Positions 17,428 to 25,697 of a stretch of DNA of 64,000 bases are shown here, piece by piece; within the stretch, counting starts at the first letter, position 1; every line of letters begins with the position of its first letter. The stretch comes from Falsiroseomonas sp051859025 (GTDB taxonomy: Bacteria > Pseudomonadota > Alphaproteobacteria > Acetobacterales > Acetobacteraceae). The position numbers and the translations under genes were made by a program. The stretch is taken from assembly GCF_051859025.1 (NCBI RefSeq), contig NZ_JBHYGL010000023.1, forward strand, positions 1-64,000. Reading direction: 5' to 3'. The notes beneath the pieces were generated by a model, which was not told the origin of the DNA, searched no databases, and worked only from the letters and a program-made list of their open reading frames with translations.

Positions 17428-18407
17428 ACCAGATCCTGGTGGCTGAGGGCGTCACCAAGCGCTTCTCGCCCAGCCTTTCCCTCGGTGACCGCATCGCCGG
17501 CGCGCTGGGCGCGAAGGTGGACAGGCGCGCCGTCCATGCCGTGACGGATGTGTCCCTCAGCGTCACCGCCGGCGAAACGCTCGGCCTGGTCGGGGAAAGC
17601 GGCTGCGGGAAATCCACGCTCGGCCGCATGCTGGCCGGCATCATGCCGCCAACGGAAGGCCGCGTGCTGGTCAGCGGCACCGCGCCGATGCGGGGCCGCC
17701 ACAAGGCCACCACGCGCATCCAGACCGTCTTCCAGGACCCCTTCGCCTCGCTCAACCCGCGCATGCGCATCGGCGACAGCATCGCTGAAGGCCCCGTCAC
17801 CCACGGCCTGACCACCCGCGCCGATGCGCCTGGGATGGTGGCGGATTGGCTGGCCCGCGTCGGCCTCGACCCCGCCTTCGCTGCGCGCTTCCCGCACCAA
17901 TTCTCCGGCGGCCAGCGCCAGCGTGTCGCCATCGCGCGGGCGCTGGCGATGCAGCCGGATGTGCTGGTCTGCGACGAACCTGTCGCTTCGCTCGATGTGT
18001 CGATCCAGGCCCAGATCCTGAACCTGTTTCTCGACCTGCGGCGCGACCTCGGCCTGACCTGCCTGTTCATCTCCCACGACCTGAGCGTGGTGCGGCATGT
18101 CAGCGACCGCGTCGCCATCATGTATCTCGGCCGCATCGTGGAGGCCGGGAGCGCGGCCAAGGTCTATGCGAGCCCACGCCACCCCTACACCCAGGGCCTG
18201 CTGGACAGCGTGCCGAAGCTGCGGCTGTCCCTCGACGATGTGGCAAACTTCAAGCCCATCGCCGGCGAATTGCCCTCGCCCCTCTCACCGCCCTCCGGCT
18301 GCGCCTTCCACCCGCGCTGCCCGAAGGCCACGGCGCTGTGCCGTGCCGAACGCCCCGCGCTGACGGCGCGGGATGATGGGACGCTGGTCGCCTGCCATCA
18401 CGCCTGA
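17424..18407 (+). CDS. ABC transporter ATP-binding protein, DppF type
   Basis: This 327-residue ATPase is the partner of the preceding DppD-type protein. It has Walker A GESGCGKST near residue 57, Q-loop VFQDPFASLNPRM, signature FSGGQRQRVAIA near 163, Walker B VLVCDEPVASLD and the switch ISHDLSVVRH. The C-terminal domain has the cysteine cluster CAFHPRCPKATALC near 290-305. It completes a DppBCDF set whose receptor is encoded divergently at 14553. The last ten bases overlap the convergent membrane-protein gene. Confidence 0.92.
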   Translation: MNQILVAEGVTKRFSPSLSLGDRIAGALGAKVDRRAVHAVTDVSLSVTAGETLGLVGESGCGKSTLGRMLAGIMPPTEGRVLVSGTAPMRGRHKATTRIQTVFQDPFASLNPRMRIGDSIAEGPVTHGLTTRADAPGMVADWLARVGLDPAFAARFPHQFSGGQRQRVAIARALAMQPDVLVCDEPVASLDVSIQAQILNLFLDLRRDLGLTCLFISHDLSVVRHVSDRVAIMYLGRIVEAGSAAKVYASPRHPYTQGLLDSVPKLRLSLDDVANFKPIAGELPSPLSPPSGCAFHPRCPKATALCRAERPALTARDDGTLVACHHA

Positions 18408-19201
18408 GGCGTGCCGCGCATCCAGGGCAGCACGCTGCGCTGCGCGACCATCGCCGCCAGGAAGCCGATCCCCAGCACCACCACCGTGACCGCCACGGGG
18501 TCCGACCGCTGCACGCCCGCGACCGGCACTGCCTGGTGCAGCACGCCCAGAACCAGCGCCAGCGCGCAGACCACGCCCAGGCACAGCACCACCAGGTGCC
18601 GCGGCCCGTGGCGATACATAGCCCATGCAGCGATCCCGAAGCCAAGCCAGGAGATGCCACGTTCGTCCAGCCAGTCCGGCAGCCGGAGGGGCACGACCTG
18701 CATCACGAAGGAACGCCACGCCAACAGCGTGAAGCCCATCACGCTGGCGCCAGCCCAGCCCCACCACACGCGCCCACGGGCCAGGCCCTGCGCCAGCAGC
18801 CCCAGCGTCCCATGCAGCAGGATGGCCGCCGCCAAGGGCACGACCCAGCCGATGGATGGCGCGAAGAAGCGCGGGAAGCGGATCGCATTCCCCACCAGCT
18901 GCCAAAGGTCCCAGCAGGCGGCGAGCGTGCCATAGGCGATGCCGAGCGCGAACCATTGCCCGGTGTTCCGCCCCAGCAGCCACCACAGCACCGCCAGCTT
19001 GCAGCCTTCCACCACTGCGGTTCGCAGCAGAGGGGCCAGGTTCAGCCACCACTCCAGCATGGCCGCGGGCATGAACGCCGGCAGCACGCGCTGCGTCACC
19101 ATCCCCAGCGGGATCAGCAGCCCGAAGGCCAGCAGCGACGCCGCCAGCGCCGCCAGCCATACGCGGCCGTACCGCAACCCGCGCAGCGCCTCCGCGATCA
19201 C
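18398..19201 (-). CDS. Multi-pass membrane protein of unknown function
   Basis: This 267-residue protein has about seven hydrophobic segments and is rich in Trp and Leu. The start is the GTG at 19201, which overlaps the stop of the upstream small membrane-protein gene (GTGA). A VVEGCKLAVL segment near residue 65 and GIAYGTLAACWD near 83 faintly recall the glutamate/acidic signatures of intramembrane proteases of the YhfC or PrsW type, but the second motif lacks the expected residues, so I do not assign that function. It forms a two-gene unit with the protein at 19198-19593. I do not recognise a family. Confidence 0.65.
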   Translation of the reverse strand: MIAEALRGLRYGRVWLAALAASLLAFGLLIPLGMVTQRVLPAFMPAAMLEWWLNLAPLLRTAVVEGCKLAVLWWLLGRNTGQWFALGIAYGTLAACWDLWQLVGNAIRFPRFFAPSIGWVVPLAAAILLHGTLGLLAQGLARGRVWWGWAGASVMGFTLLAWRSFVMQVVPLRLPDWLDERGISWLGFGIAAWAMYRHGPRHLVVLCLGVVCALALVLGVLHQAVPVAGVQRSDPVAVTVVVLGIGFLAAMVAQRSVLPWMRGTPQA

Positions 19202-19593
19202 AGCGCCACCGCCGCTACGGCCAGCAGCGCGCACCCCACGGGATGCAGCGGCAGGATCCTGCCGAAGCTCTTCATGCGCGCGGCCTCGTCCCCGATCATC
19301 GCGACCTGCGGCAGGAAGGACGCGACCCCCACCAGCGTTACGACGCTGAGATAGACCGGCAGGCGCCAGATGCCCGGGCTGGCCGGCGCAACGACATAGC
19401 CCACCACCAGGCAGAGCACGGCCAGGCCATGCAGGCCGAGCAGCCAGAGGATCAGCCGCAGCCCCGCCCCGTGCCGAGGGTCACGCGCCCGCCCGGATCG
19501 CCAGCCCAGCAGCGCCACCGCGGCGATCACGACCTGGATCGCCGCGAAGGCCGCGCGCCACGCCCACGGAAAGGGTTCGGGCTCGATCGGCAC
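19198..19593 (-). CDS. Small four-helix membrane protein of unknown function
   Basis: This 131-residue protein has four hydrophobic stretches (around residues 14-30, 45-66, 78-97 and 113-131), ending directly in the last one (CALLAVAAVAL). The N terminus MPIEPEPFPWAW is short and acidic. No known motif is visible. Its stop overlaps the GTG start of the next membrane-protein gene by four bases, so the two products may work together in the membrane. Confidence 0.6.
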   Translation of the reverse strand: MPIEPEPFPWAWRAAFAAIQVVIAAVALLGWRSGRARDPRHGAGLRLILWLLGLHGLAVLCLVVGYVVAPASPGIWRLPVYLSVVTLVGVASFLPQVAMIGDEAARMKSFGRILPLHPVGCALLAVAAVAL

Positions 19594-19602
19594 GGTGCGT
19601 CC

Positions 19603-20526
19603 TCAGAACCCCACCTTGTCCCCGCCCTTGAGGCTCAGGATCTCCCGCGCCTCATCCGGCGTCGCGACTTCCATCCCCAGCCCCTCGATGATCTGCCGCG
19701 CCAGGCGCACCTGCTGGGCGTTGCTCTCCGCCAGCTTGCCCGGCCCGGCCCATAGGCTGTCTTCCAACCCCACGCGGATGTTGCCGCCCATCGCCGCCGC
19801 CATCGCCGCGACGCGAAGCTGGGACGCGCCGGCGCCGAGAACGCTCCACTTGTACTGGTCGCCGAACAGGCGATCCGCGGTGCGCTTCATGTGCAGCACA
19901 TCCTCGGGATGCGCGCCGATGCCGCCCTGGATGCCGAAGACCGTCTGGATGAATAGCGGCGCCTTCACCAGCCCCTGATCCAGGAAGTACTTCAGATTGT
20001 AGAGATGCGCGGTGTCGTAGCACTCGAACTCGAAGCGCGTGTCGTTCTCCGCGCAGGTGGTCAGGATGTACTCGATATCCGCGAAGCTGTTGCGGAACAC
20101 GATGTCCTTGTTGGCGAGGTAGTCGGCCTCCCACTGATGCTTGAAGCTCTTGAAGCGATTCAGCATCCCGAACAGGCCGAAATTCATCGATCCCATGTTG
20201 AGCGACGCGACCTCCGGCTTGAACGCCGCGGCGGGGGAGACGCGCTGCTGGATCGACATGGTCGGCGCGCCGCCGGTCGTCAGGTTCAGCACGGCATCGG
20301 TGCGCTGCTTGATGACGCGGAGGAAGGGCGCGAAGGCCTCCGGCGTCTGGTCCGGCCTTCCATCCTTCGGGTCGCGCGCATGAAGATGCACGATGGCCGC
20401 GCCGGCCTCCGCCGCGCCGATCGCGGCATCCGCGATCTCCTCCGCCGTCACCGGCAGATGGGGGGACATGGAGGGCGTGTGGATCGCGCCCGTCACCGCG
20501 CAGGTGATGATGACTTTGCGGCTCAT
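19603..20526 (-). CDS. Beta-keto acid cleavage enzyme (BKACE, DUF849)
   Basis: This 307-residue TIM-barrel enzyme belongs to the BKACE family, which condenses a beta-keto acid with acetyl-CoA and releases a CoA ester and an acetoacetate-type product (or the reverse). The zinc-binding HLHARDP motif lies near residue 46, followed by TTGGAPTMSIQQR near 82 and SLNMGSMNFG near 108; the glutamate ligand is in VGLEDSLW near 262. Known members cleave 3-keto-5-aminohexanoate, dehydrocarnitine and similar acids. A 3-hydroxyacid dehydrogenase of the next minus-strand gene upstream could supply the keto acid, and a betaine-type importer lies beyond it, so a substrate such as 3-dehydrocarnitine is possible but not shown. 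Confidence 0.87.
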   Translation of the reverse strand: MSRKVIITCAVTGAIHTPSMSPHLPVTAEEIADAAIGAAEAGAAIVHLHARDPKDGRPDQTPEAFAPFLRVIKQRTDAVLNLTTGGAPTMSIQQRVSPAAAFKPEVASLNMGSMNFGLFGMLNRFKSFKHQWEADYLANKDIVFRNSFADIEYILTTCAENDTRFEFECYDTAHLYNLKYFLDQGLVKAPLFIQTVFGIQGGIGAHPEDVLHMKRTADRLFGDQYKWSVLGAGASQLRVAAMAAAMGGNIRVGLEDSLWAGPGKLAESNAQQVRLARQIIEGLGMEVATPDEAREILSLKGGDKVGF

Positions 20527-20533
20527 CTTTTCT

Positions 20534-20650
20534 TTCCCTCAGACGCCGGGCGCCGGCTCCGCCGGCTTGGCTTCGCCGCATAGGCGGCGGCGGCCATTCG
20601 GCCGCTCGGATTGCGCTCAGGCGCAATCCGCAGGTCTTGCATCAAGACGC
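20534..20650. repeat. Cluster of short hairpins between BKACE and dehydrogenase genes
   Basis: Several perfect hairpins lie in this short gap: GGATTGCGC/GCGCAATCC (20608-20616 and 20621-20629, loop TCAG), GTCTTG/CAAGAC (20634-20639 and 20643-20648), and GCCGGC- and CGGCC-type stems upstream. This resembles a REP-type palindromic cluster. It interrupts the otherwise tight minus-strand gene order and could cause partial termination between the dehydrogenase and the BKACE gene. Confidence 0.55.
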
Positions 20651-20653
20651 AGT

Positions 20654-21592
20654 TCATCCCTGCTTCTCCTGCTTCCGCTTATGCGCGGCCAGTGCCGCCA
20701 GCCGCTTGTCCCGCCGTGCGCTCCGCGCCGCGATCTCCTCGCGCGATGGGCTCTCCCCCCACGCCTCCACGACCTTGGCACAACCCTCCGCGCCGAACAC
20801 CGCGGGGGAGGGCGGCTTCTCGATCATGCGCTGGAACAGGCCGCCGTAGCGCGCGCAGTAATCCGCCATGCCGCCTGGCGCGTTCAACTCGATCGTCGCG
20901 AAGGGGCCGAGGAAGGACCAGCGCAGGCCGAGCCCCTCCGCCACCGTCACGTCGAGGTCGCGCGGCGTCACATAGCCTTCCTGCACCAGGCGGAAGGCCT
21001 CCGCCAGCAACGCGCCCTGCAACCGGTTGAGGATGAAGCCCTCGATCTCCTTCAGCACCGTGATCGGCGCCTGGTCCACGCTTTCATGAACCGCTCGCGC
21101 GGCGGCGATGGTCTCGGCGGAGGTCCAGGGTGCGCCGGACAATTCGACGACGGGCACGAGGTGCGGCGGGTTGACGGGGTGCGCCACCAGGCAGCGCGCG
21201 CGGCCCGGCAGCGCCTCCGTGAAGGCGGAACACGGGATGCCGCTGGTGGAGGACGCCAGGATGCAACCCGGCGCCGCCAGGCGGTCGAGCTCCGCGAAGA
21301 TCGCGATCTTCTCGGCCACGCGTTCCGGCCCGTTCTCCTGCACGTATTCCGCGCCGGCCAAGGCATCGGCCAGCACCGGCACCACGCGGATGCGCGCGGC
21401 GGCGCCGGCGGGGTCCTCGCACAGCCCCTGTCGATGCTGCTCCGCCAGCCCTTCGGCGCAAAGCGCGGGTGCTGCATCCAGAGCGGCCGCCACCGGATCG
21501 TACAGCGCCACATCCCAGCCCGCGCGAGCAAAAACCATCGCCCAGGCGCGGCCGATCAGCCCCGCGCCCACCACCGCCATCTTCCGCGCCAT
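20654..21592 (-). CDS. 3-hydroxyacyl-CoA dehydrogenase-family NAD-dependent dehydrogenase (lambda-crystallin / carnitine dehydrogenase group)
   Basis: This 312-residue protein has the N-terminal NAD motif VGAGLIGRAWAMVFARAG (residues 8-25), the catalytic AHPVNPPHLVPVVEL segment near residue 137, the ENGPERVAEK motif near 90, and the C-terminal domain with GFILNRLQGALLAEAFRLV near 185. The HPVNPPHL form is typical of lambda-crystallin/L-gulonate 3-dehydrogenase, and L-carnitine dehydrogenase belongs to the same superfamily. It would oxidise a 3-hydroxy acid to the 3-keto acid, the kind of substrate that the BKACE enzyme encoded downstream cleaves. Confidence 0.85.
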   Translation of the reverse strand: MARKMAVVGAGLIGRAWAMVFARAGWDVALYDPVAAALDAAPALCAEGLAEQHRQGLCEDPAGAAARIRVVPVLADALAGAEYVQENGPERVAEKIAIFAELDRLAAPGCILASSTSGIPCSAFTEALPGRARCLVAHPVNPPHLVPVVELSGAPWTSAETIAAARAVHESVDQAPITVLKEIEGFILNRLQGALLAEAFRLVQEGYVTPRDLDVTVAEGLGLRWSFLGPFATIELNAPGGMADYCARYGGLFQRMIEKPPSPAVFGAEGCAKVVEAWGESPSREEIAARSARRDKRLAALAAHKRKQEKQG

Positions 21593-21652
21593 GCAGCCGC
21601 ACCCCCCGAGATCCTGGGTGCCACGATACCCCGCGGCCGGCGCGCCGCAACC

Positions 21653-22360
21653 TCAGTCCCGCGCCGGCACGGCCATCAGCAACAGCGCATCCGCCAGGAA
21701 GGCCAGCGCCGCCGTCGCCGCGGCGCCCTGCAGCACCAGCACCTGGTTCTGGTTCTGCAGCCCTATCACGATCGGCGTGCCCAGCGTCGCCGCCCCCGCC
21801 AGCGCGCCCACGGCGGTGGTCGCGACGGCCAGCACCAGCGCCACGCGCAAGCCATCCAGCACCAGCGGCCAGGCCAGGGCCAACTCGACCTCCTGCAAGA
21901 CCTGGCGGGGGGAGAGGCCCACCGCCTCCGCCGCCAGCCTGGTCTCCGGCGGCACGGCTTCCAGCGCGCCCACCGTCGCCCGCAGCACCGGCATCACGCC
22001 GTAGAGCATCAACGCCAGGATGGTCGGCGCCCAGCCGAAACCGAAGGCTGGCACCGCCAACGCCACCACCACCACGGGCGGCACGGCCTGCGCCACCGCG
22101 GCCGCCGCATCCGCCGCCGGCCGCAAGCCGCGCCCGCCAGGCCTGGTCACCACGACGCCCAGCAGCAGCCCGATCAGCCCCGCCGGCAGCACCCCCGCGA
22201 GCGACAGCGCCGCATGGTCCAGCGCCAGATCCATCAGCCGTGCGGCGGGGTAGGGGCCCTGGCTGCCCCCCATCAGCCACCCCGCCACCCCCGGCATCGC
22301 CAGCACTGCCAGTGCCACGGCCAGCAGCAACGCCGGCAGCCCGCGCCGGAAGCGGATCAC
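21653..22360 (-). CDS. yehW: Osmoprotectant-type ABC transporter permease (YehW-like)
   Basis: This 235-residue permease has five or six membrane segments and the OpuC/YehW-type coupling loop ETRLAAEAVGLSPRQVLQEVELALAW near residues 150-175 (shown in part). The upstream ATPase gene overlaps it by four bases. Four genes in the order receptor, large permease, ATPase, small permease, with sizes 305, 360, 311 and 235 residues, match the YehZYXW (OsmF) betaine importer of enterobacteria. Role: passage of a quaternary-amine-like solute across the inner membrane. Confidence 0.85.
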   Translation of the reverse strand: MIRFRRGLPALLLAVALAVLAMPGVAGWLMGGSQGPYPAARLMDLALDHAALSLAGVLPAGLIGLLLGVVVTRPGGRGLRPAADAAAAVAQAVPPVVVVALAVPAFGFGWAPTILALMLYGVMPVLRATVGALEAVPPETRLAAEAVGLSPRQVLQEVELALAWPLVLDGLRVALVLAVATTAVGALAGAATLGTPIVIGLQNQNQVLVLQGAAATAALAFLADALLLMAVPARD

Positions 22361-23292
22361 CGCCGGGCGCCCAATATGCCCTCGGCGCGGAGCGACCCTT
22401 GCTCCCCCTCCAGCCCCAGCGCCTCATCCCCACTTTCCGCCAGGGAGGAGAGCGCATCCGCGAGGCTCGCATCCCGCGCCAGCACCGTGCAGCCTTCCGG
22501 CGCCGGCCGAGGGTCCAGCGCCCCCCGCGCCGGCAGCAGCGACAGCCACCGCAGCCCTGGCTGCCCGCCACCCAGCAGTTCCCGCACGAAGGGCGCCGCA
22601 TCCGGCGCGACCAGTTCGGCGGGTGCCCCATCGGCCTCGATCCGCCCATCCCGCAACACCACGACATGGCTGGCGAGTTCCAGCGCCTCCTCCGGGTCAT
22701 GCGTCACCAGCAGGATGGTCTTGCCGGTCTCCGCATGGATGCGCCGCATCTCCGCCCGCAATTCCCGCCGCGTGATGGGGTCCACCGCGCCGAAGGGCTC
22801 GTCCATCAGCAATATGTCGGGGTCGGCCGCCAGCGCGCGGGCGATGCCGACGCGCTGCGCCTGGCCGCCGGACAGCGCCCGCGGCAGCCTGGCCCCCATG
22901 GAGGGGTCGAGCCGCAGCAGCGCCAGCAATTCCTCCACCCGCCGGGCGATGCGGGGCGCGTCCCAGCCCAGCAGCCGCGGCACCGTGCCGATATTCTCGG
23001 CCACCGTCCGATGCGGGAACAGGCCGACGGATTGCATGGCATAGCCGATCGACCGCCGCAGCACTGGCGCGGCCTCCGTCGCCACATCCCGCCCGCGTAC
23101 CCGCACCTGCCCGGCACTCGGCACCACCAGCCGGTTCACCAGCCGCATCAGCGTGGATTTCCCCGAACCCGATGGCCCCACCAGCGCGCAGAATTCGCCG
23201 GCATTCACATGCAGCGTCACGTCCCGAAGCGCCTCGGTCCCCCCGAAGCGGACGGTCACGCCCTCGATCGCGATGACGGGCTGAGCGATCAT
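22357..23292 (-). CDS. yehX: Osmoprotectant-type ABC transporter ATP-binding protein (YehX-like)
   Basis: This 311-residue ATPase carries Walker A GPSGSGKST near residue 38, Q-loop MQSVGLFPHRTVAEN near 85, signature LSGGQAQRVGIA near 139, Walker B ILLMDEPFGAVD and the switch VTHDPEEAL. The C terminus (about residues 245-311) is an extension like the CBS region of OpuCA/ProV, but only part of it is recognisable. It overlaps the permease genes on both sides by four bases and powers the YehZYXW-type importer. Confidence 0.88.
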   Translation of the reverse strand: MIAQPVIAIEGVTVRFGGTEALRDVTLHVNAGEFCALVGPSGSGKSTLMRLVNRLVVPSAGQVRVRGRDVATEAAPVLRRSIGYAMQSVGLFPHRTVAENIGTVPRLLGWDAPRIARRVEELLALLRLDPSMGARLPRALSGGQAQRVGIARALAADPDILLMDEPFGAVDPITRRELRAEMRRIHAETGKTILLVTHDPEEALELASHVVVLRDGRIEADGAPAELVAPDAAPFVRELLGGGQPGLRWLSLLPARGALDPRPAPEGCTVLARDASLADALSSLAESGDEALGLEGEQGSLRAEGILGARR

Positions 23293-24371
23293 GCGGGCCT
23301 CCGGAGGCGCGTTTCCGCCGCGCGGGCCAGCGTATCCGCCGCCAGCGCCAGCACCAGGATGGGCAAGGCGCCCAGCAGCATCAGGTCGGTCGCGAACTGG
23401 CTCAGCCCTTCGAACACCAGCGCGCCAAGGCCCCCCGCGCCGACCAGCCCGCCCAGCGTCACCAGCCCGATCGCCTGCACCACGGCCACGCGCAGCCCGC
23501 CCGCGAAGACCGGCAGCGCCAGGGGCAGGCGCACCTCCACCAGGATGCGCCCTTCCGTCATGCCCATCGCCTCCGCCGCCTGCACCGCCGCCGGGTCAGC
23601 CGCCGCCAACCCACCCGACAGGCTCCGCCACAGCGGCAGCGCCAGATAGGCCGCGGTCGCCAGCACCGCCGGCAGCCACCCCACGGCGCCGAGGCCCCAT
23701 TCCCGCAACGCCGGCACGGCCCGCAGCAGCGCCGCCAGCAGCGGGATCAGCAGGGCAAACAGCGCGATGGCCGGCACCACCTGCACGCCCGAGAGCGCCG
23801 CCCCCATCACGGCGCCGATCCGCGGCCGCCGGAACCCTGCCCAGGCCAGCGGCACCGCCACCAGCAGCGCCAGGGCCAGCGCCGCGCCCGCCAGCGCCAG
23901 ATGCGTCCAGATCGCGGCCCGCAGGGCATCCGCCCGCGCCGTCGCCTCCACCACCAGGGAAAGCCGGTCGAGCCAGCCCAGCCACCACAGCATCACGGCC
24001 CCCGCGGCAACGGCCAGGCCCATCCAGGCCCCACGCATCGCGACCAGTGCCAGCCCCGCCGCCACCGCCACCCAGAACCCCGCGCCGAAGCTGGCCCGCG
24101 CCGCCGGGGCCAGGTCGGCCAGCCGTTCCGCCGCCGCCATGCCCGCCAGGCCGAGCATCGCGACCACCGCCAGCCCCGCCGCCGCGGCTCCCGCCCAGCC
24201 CGGCAGCCGACGCCAGGCGCCGAGGCCCAGCAGCGCCACCGGCACCACCAGCCAGAAGCCCATCGCGGCCATGGCGGAAACGCCTTCGCCCGGCAGCAGC
24301 CGGTTCGGCGCCACGCCGATGAAGCCCAGCGGCAGCAGCAGCGCCATGATCGCAGCCAGGGCCGGGATCAC
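23289..24371 (-). CDS. yehY: Osmoprotectant-type ABC transporter permease with extra N-terminal membrane segments (YehY-like)
   Basis: This 360-residue permease is longer than common OpuC permeases because residues about 1-150 form five or six additional hydrophobic segments before the transport domain (about 160-355), as in YehY. The coupling loop is seen as AMGMTEGRILVEVRLPLALPV near residues 270-290 (shown in part). It overlaps its neighbours by four bases on each side. Function: second half of the permeation pathway for the YehZYXW-type importer. Confidence 0.85.
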   Translation of the reverse strand: MIPALAAIMALLLPLGFIGVAPNRLLPGEGVSAMAAMGFWLVVPVALLGLGAWRRLPGWAGAAAAGLAVVAMLGLAGMAAAERLADLAPAARASFGAGFWVAVAAGLALVAMRGAWMGLAVAAGAVMLWWLGWLDRLSLVVEATARADALRAAIWTHLALAGAALALALLVAVPLAWAGFRRPRIGAVMGAALSGVQVVPAIALFALLIPLLAALLRAVPALREWGLGAVGWLPAVLATAAYLALPLWRSLSGGLAAADPAAVQAAEAMGMTEGRILVEVRLPLALPVFAGGLRVAVVQAIGLVTLGGLVGAGGLGALVFEGLSQFATDLMLLGALPILVLALAADTLARAAETRLRRPA

Positions 24372-25285
24372 CGGCCGAGATGCGCCCGCGCCACCGCCTC
24401 CGGCGTCCGCCCCTCCACCGCCACCTGGCCGTTCAGGCGCTGCAGCACTTCCTGCGTCAGCCCGGCGAAGACCGGGGCGAGAGCCGTGCGGATCTGGGGA
24501 AAGCGTTCCAGCACGGCCTGGCGGACCACCGGCGCGGGCTCATAGACGATCTGCGCCTGCTTGTTGTCCTGCATCACCACCAGGCCCAGCGGCTGGATCG
24601 CGCCATCCGTGCCGTAGACCATCGCGGCATTCACGCCCGAAAGGCCCTGCGCCGCCGCGCGCATCGTCACCGCCGTGTCGCCGCCCGGCAGGATGGTGAT
24701 GCGGTCGCGCGGGAAGGTCGCGCTATAGGCACGTTCGAAGGCCGGCAGCGCCACCGGGCTCTCGACGAACTCGGCCGAGGCCGCCAGCCGCAGCTGCCCC
24801 GCCTTGGCGAAGAACTGTTCCAGCGTGACCAGCCCTTCCCGCTGCGCGACATCGCGCCGCACGGCGATGGCCCAGGTGTTGTTCGCCCGCGCGCGTTCCA
24901 GCCAGACCAGCCGGTTGGCCTCCAGGTCCAGCCGCGCCACCAACGCCGCGCCCTGGTCGCCGTCGCGCCAGGCCGCGTCCGCCAGGCGTTCGAAGAAGTA
25001 GGCGCCATTGCCGGTGTATTCGGGATAGAGGTCGACCTCCCCGGCCAGCAGCGCGCCCCGCACGATCCGCGTCGGGCCGAGTGCCAGGCGCGGCTCCACC
25101 GTCAGCCCCGCGCCCCGCAGCGCCTGCACGATCAGATTGCCGAGCAGCGCGCCTTCGGTGTCGATCTTGGAGGCAACGACGATCCGCTGGTCCCGCCCTT
25201 GCGCCATCACGGCGCGCGGCGCGGCCATCAGCCCCGCCGCCGCCATGGCTACCCCGCGCCGTCCCCAGTTCCGCATGCCCGCCAT
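24368..25285 (-). CDS. osmF: Osmoprotectant-type ABC transporter substrate-binding protein (OsmF/YehZ-like)
   Basis: This 305-residue protein starts with a signal peptide (arginine-rich start, then VAMAAAGLMAAPRAVMAQ) and shows features of the OpuAC fold: IVVASKIDTEGALLGNLI near residue 36, LYPEYTGNGAYFF near 97, and GVNAAMVYGTDGAI near 225. The LYPEYTG motif is typical of glycine-betaine/choline-type receptors. GAGGGAGCATCGGG precedes the ATG at 25285. It is the first gene of the four-gene importer operon. Confidence 0.88.
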   Translation of the reverse strand: MAGMRNWGRRGVAMAAAGLMAAPRAVMAQGRDQRIVVASKIDTEGALLGNLIVQALRGAGLTVEPRLALGPTRIVRGALLAGEVDLYPEYTGNGAYFFERLADAAWRDGDQGAALVARLDLEANRLVWLERARANNTWAIAVRRDVAQREGLVTLEQFFAKAGQLRLAASAEFVESPVALPAFERAYSATFPRDRITILPGGDTAVTMRAAAQGLSGVNAAMVYGTDGAIQPLGLVVMQDNKQAQIVYEPAPVVRQAVLERFPQIRTALAPVFAGLTQEVLQRLNGQVAVEGRTPEAVARAHLGR

Positions 25286-25369
25286 CCCGATGCTCCCTCT
25301 CGCAGGGTCATCGCATGTCGGGGCCGGGCGGTTACTGTCCAGACACAGCTGCGCGGGCGGGCACGGTTC

Positions 25370-25582
25370 CTATCGCCGGGTGTCGAGCGCTTTCCACAAT
25401 CCGATGATGGCGGTCCGGGCCGTTTCCTCATCGGCCGACAGGCGCATCAGCCTGCCGTCCCGGGACATGAGGTGGATTTCGGAGCCCTTGTCGGATGTCA
25501 GCAACGATGCCGCGATGAGTTCCGGTGCAGGGTGGTCGCGGCGTGCCGGCGCGCGCGCCTGGCCGTGGTTTTTCGGCGTCAT
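25370..25582 (-). CDS. Small hypothetical protein (70 residues)
   Basis: A 70-codon gene starting at the ATG at 25582, preceded by GAGGG eight bases upstream. The N-terminal part is basic (MTPKNHGQARAPARRD) and the C-terminal half has a more regular pattern (SEIHLMSRDGRLMRLSADEE, then an Ile/Leu-rich helix) that looks like a small folded domain. It stands alone between the importer operon and the DUF3141 gene. No family is recognised; the better-than-random composition and ribosome-binding site support it only moderately. Confidence 0.45.
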   Translation of the reverse strand: MTPKNHGQARAPARRDHPAPELIAASLLTSDKGSEIHLMSRDGRLMRLSADEETARTAIIGLWKALDTRR

Positions 25583-25697
25583 GGGTGGCCCTCTTGCCGT
25601 CTCGCCGTGATTTTCGCGGCCTATGGCAACAGCTTGGCCTGTCTCGGTTGCGCCTTCGTGAATCGCCGACGCAACCCGACAATGTTCCGCCCGCGGT

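Noticed and set aside
20393..23044. An 883-codon plus-strand open frame
   Set aside because: Antisense to the dehydrogenase, permease and ATPase genes, which have clear family motifs; the frame has low-complexity His/Arg/Pro sequence.
21653..25285. Assignment of the ABC system to methionine or phosphonate transport
   Set aside because: Gene order, sizes, the extra N-terminal membrane part of the large permease and the LYPEYTG receptor motif fit the YehZYXW/OpuC type better.
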